Source of the DNA: Tamlana crocina
GTDB taxonomy: Bacteria; Bacteroidota; Bacteroidia; Flavobacteriales; Flavobacteriaceae
DNA: 64,000 bases
Direction: 5' to 3'
Assembly: GCA_040429635.1 (NCBI GenBank)
Contig: CP158972.1
Coordinates: 1,622,001 to 1,686,000, forward strand
Under the pieces are notes generated by a model. The model did no database searches. It worked only from the letters and a program-made list of their open reading frames with translations, and was not told where the DNA came from. Of the stretch, positions 61,630 to 64,000 are shown in pieces. Position numbers and translations under genes: made by a program. Numbering within the stretch: the stretch's first letter is position 1; each line of letters opens with the position of its first letter.

Positions 61630-64000
61630 CTATTCCTCAACCAAAACCCAATCGCCTTTAGCAATTAAGGGTTCGGCTTGTTTGTATTTTAAGGTTTTGT
61701 TTTCACCATTCAGCACATGCTTGATTGTTACACGATCGTTTCGTCCAATTTTGGGCTTATCGCGCACAATGGTTTCCAAAACTTCTGGTTGGCGTTGGGT
61801 GTTCCCAGCCGCACGACTTTGAGCAGAACGCTCGTCAAGATTAGGTATTTCCTCTTTTGTGGTCTGTACCTTTTCTTGTTTACGTGCTCTAGCTTCTTGG
61901 ATGGTATCTTGCGTTTCCTGTGGCAATTCGCCTTTAAACAAGAATGAAATCACATCTTTGTTCACTTGGTCAATCATGGCTTTGAACAATTCGAACGCCT
62001 CAAATTTATAAATCAATAAAGGGTCTTTTTGTTCGTGAACCGCCAATTGCACCGATTGTTTCAGCTCGTCCATTTTGCGTAAATGTGTTTTCCAAGCATC
62101 ATCAATAATGGCCAGAGTGATGTTCTTTTCAAAATCGGTAATCAATTGCTTTCCTTGGCTTTCGTATGCTTTTTCAAGATCGGTAACAACATTCAAACTT
62201 TTTGTTCCGTCGGTAAACGGCACGACGATGCGCTTAAATTTATCGCCTTGGTTTTCGTAAACATTTTTAATAACCGGGAAGGCAAGCTCGGCATTGCGCT
62301 CCATCTTTTCACGGTAATGTTCAAATGCCGCTTTATAGATTTTTGAAGTGATTTCTTGAGCGGAAAGTTTGCCAAATTCAGCTTCGGAAACCGGTGAACT
62401 CATTGAGAAATAACGAATCAATTCAAATTCGAAATTCTTGAAATCGTTAGCGTTTTTGTTGGTTTCGGCAATACCTTCCGAAGTATCGAAAATCATGTTC
62501 GCCAAATCCACACGAAGACGTTCACCATGCAAGGCGTGCTTTCTACGTTTATAAACCACCTCACGTTGAGCGTTCATCACATCGTCGTATTCCAACAATC
62601 GTTTACGAACCCCAAAGTTGTTTTCCTCTACTTTTTTCTGGGCACGTTCAATCGATTTTGAAATCATGGAATGTTGGATTACTTCGCCTTCCTTCAAGCC
62701 CATACGGTCCATCATTTTGGCGATACGCTCACTACCAAACAGACGCATTAAATTATCTTCAAGCGATACATAAAATTGTGAGCTTCCTGGGTCTCCTTGA
62801 CGGCCAGCACGACCACGTAGCTGTCTGTCTACACGTCGCGAATCGTGGCGTTCGGTACCTACAATGGCCAAACCACCCGCTTTTTTCACCTCGTCGCTCA
62901 ATTTAATATCGGTACCACGACCCGCCATATTGGTGGCAATGGTTACCTGTCCGGGTTGTCCCGCTTGTGCCACAATGTCGGCCTCTTTTTTATGTTGTTT
63001 TGCGTTCAATACGTTGTGCGGAATTTTTCGGATGCTCAACATTTTTCCGAGTAATTCTGAAATTTCAACCGAAGTAGTACCAATTAGTACCGGGCGACCC
63101 GCTTTTGACAGTTGGGTAACCTCGTCGATAACCGCGTTGTATTTTTCACGCTTAGTTTTATAAACCAAATCCTCACGGTCGTCTCTGGCAATAGGGCGGT
63201 TGGTTGGGATTTCAACCACATCCAATTTATAAATTTCCCAGAATTCGCCCGCTTCGGTTACCGCAGTACCCGTCATACCTGATAATTTGCGGTACATTCT
63301 GAAGTAATTTTGAAGTGTTACCGTAGCAAAAGTTTGGGTAGCATCTTCAATTTTTACGTTTTCCTTCGCTTCGATAGCTTGGTGCAGTCCGTCGGAATAA
63401 CGACGACCGTCCATAATGCGACCCGTTTGCTCGTCAACAATCATCACTTTGTTGTCCATCACCACATATTGGGTGTCTTTTTCAAACAAAGCGTAAGCCT
63501 TTAAAAGTTGGTTTAAAGTATGGATGCGTTCCGATTTTACACCGAAATCCTTAAATAATTCTTCTTTAAGTTCGGCCTCTTTTTCCTTCGGAAGGTTTTG
63601 CTCTTCAATTTTGGCAATTTCAACACCAATTTCTGGAAGGATGAAAAAATCTGGGTCGTCTTTTCCAGAAATATATTCTACACCTTTATCGGTCAACTCT
63701 ATTTGGTTATTTTTTTCTTCAATCACATAATACAATTCGGCATCAACCTTTGGCATTTCACGGTTATTGTCCTGCATGTAGAAATTTTCGGTTTTTTGAA
63801 GCAATTGCTTTACGCCTTCTTCACTTAAAAACTTGATAAGTGCTTTGTTTTTTGGCATACCGCGGTACACACGCAACAATTGGAAGCCGCCTTCTTTGGT
63901 ATCGCCAGAAGCAATTAGTTTTTTAGCTTCGGCCAAAACGCCTGTTAAATATTTTCGCTGTACGGCAACAATATCGTCTACTTTGGGTTTCAGTTCGTTA
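61630..64000 (-). CDS. secA: Preprotein translocase ATPase SecA, C-terminal part (cut by window edge)
   Basis: The frame is open to base 64000, so 789 C-terminal residues of SecA are visible and the N-terminal nucleotide-binding part lies outside. Visible are the second motor domain with LIGTTSVEISELLGKML, TNMAGRGTDIKL, GTERHDSRRVDRQLRGRAGR and QGDPGSSQFYVSLEDNLMR, then the helical scaffold and wing (MDELKQSVQLAVHEQKDPL). The tail ends KGDWVLVEE and lacks the cysteine-rich zinc motif found at the end of many SecA proteins. SecA drives Sec-dependent export, including that of the many lipoproteins in this window. The apparent TTG at 63936 is internal, not the start. Confidence 0.97.
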   Translation of the reverse strand, partial: NELKPKVDDIVAVQRKYLTGVLAEAKKLIASGDTKEGGFQLLRVYRGMPKNKALIKFLSEEGVKQLLQKTENFYMQDNNREMPKVDAELYYVIEEKNNQIELTDKGVEYISGKDDPDFFILPEIGVEIAKIEEQNLPKEKEAELKEELFKDFGVKSERIHTLNQLLKAYALFEKDTQYVVMDNKVMIVDEQTGRIMDGRRYSDGLHQAIEAKENVKIEDATQTFATVTLQNYFRMYRKLSGMTGTAVTEAGEFWEIYKLDVVEIPTNRPIARDDREDLVYKTKREKYNAVIDEVTQLSKAGRPVLIGTTSVEISELLGKMLSIRKIPHNVLNAKQHKKEADIVAQAGQPGQVTIATNMAGRGTDIKLSDEVKKAGGLAIVGTERHDSRRVDRQLRGRAGRQGDPGSSQFYVSLEDNLMRLFGSERIAKMMDRMGLKEGEVIQHSMISKSIERAQKKVEENNFGVRKRLLEYDDVMNAQREVVYKRRKHALHGERLRVDLANMIFDTSEGIAETNKNANDFKNFEFELIRYFSMSSPVSEAEFGKLSAQEITSKIYKAAFEHYREKMERNAELAFPVIKNVYENQGDKFKRIVVPFTDGTKSLNVVTDLEKAYESQGKQLITDFEKNITLAIIDDAWKTHLRKMDELKQSVQLAVHEQKDPLLIYKFEAFELFKAMIDQVNKDVISFLFKGELPQETQDTIQEARARKQEKVQTTKEEIPNLDERSAQSRAAGNTQRQPEVLETIVRDKPKIGRNDRVTIKHVLNGENKTLKYKQAEPLIAKGDWVLVEE

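Overview
The window is a chromosomal segment of a member of the Bacteroidota, most likely a marine or environmental Flavobacteriaceae species. The evidence is the AT-rich coding style, recurrent -7 boxes of the form TAnnTTTG, many short-signal lipoproteins, and family-typical gene neighbourhoods (DUF6913-like/dapA, bamD/Rpb6-type omega/coaBC/DUF4835/recN, ybbR/coaE, BatA with a dihydroorotase homologue). Genus cannot be decided from the sequence. I saw no rRNA, tRNA, CRISPR array, prophage, recognisable transposase or defence cluster. Both window edges cut genes: a VWA protein on the left and secA on the right.

Layout. 1-2150: VWA protein and its MoxR/Mg-chelatase-like AAA+ ATPase. 2469-5841: a two-gene carbohydrate unit made of a sucrose-phosphate-phosphatase-like HAD domain fused to a GH100/neutral-invertase-like domain, plus a sucrose-phosphate-synthase-like glycosyltransferase. 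5850-9404 (minus): YdeI-like protein, M1 peptidase, M28 peptidase. 9497-17721 (minus): a beta-oxidation regulon of acyl-CoA dehydrogenase, thiolase, HADH/enoyl-CoA hydratase, a MarR regulator with a 26-bp perfect palindrome just upstream of its -7 box, and acyl-CoA ligase; a four-helix-bundle gene sits inside it like an inserted cassette. 18103-22698: pyruvate formate-lyase, its activase and a DUF3360-like membrane protein. 22782-25452 (minus): YigZ, HAD, RibD and an LEA-type lipoprotein. 25501-30551: GNAT, PrmC, LigA and two orphan membrane proteins. 30548-32223 (minus): a 5'-nucleotidase split into two genes. 32281-39942: DUF6913-like, DapA, BamD, omega, CoaBC, DUF4835, RecN, FabI. 40007-44895: GT2, YbbR, CoaE and a two-component system. 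45209-52149: a propeller lipoprotein, then a minus-strand operon (BatA, a dihydroorotase homologue lacking its metal histidines, a small membrane protein, an esterase) and a GT2. 52296-57610: M61 peptidase, di-haem peroxidase-like lipoprotein, PhoX-like lipoprotein. 57763-64000: TIGR02757-like protein, an orphan lipoprotein, LolD-like ATPase, a 160-bp MITE-like element, FolE, a small membrane protein and SecA.

Most genes are core metabolism, envelope assembly and DNA maintenance. The points most worth a second look are: the synthase / phosphatase-hydrolase pair, which encodes both making and breaking of a sucrose-like disaccharide; the metal-ligand-free dihydroorotase homologue in a BatA operon; the palindrome that suggests MarR control of fatty-acid degradation; families of short palindromic intergenic repeats, including one palindrome nested in another and two repeats lodged in the loop of a terminator; and the PhoX/di-haem lipoprotein pair. 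All functional statements rest on reading motifs by eye; no database search was possible.
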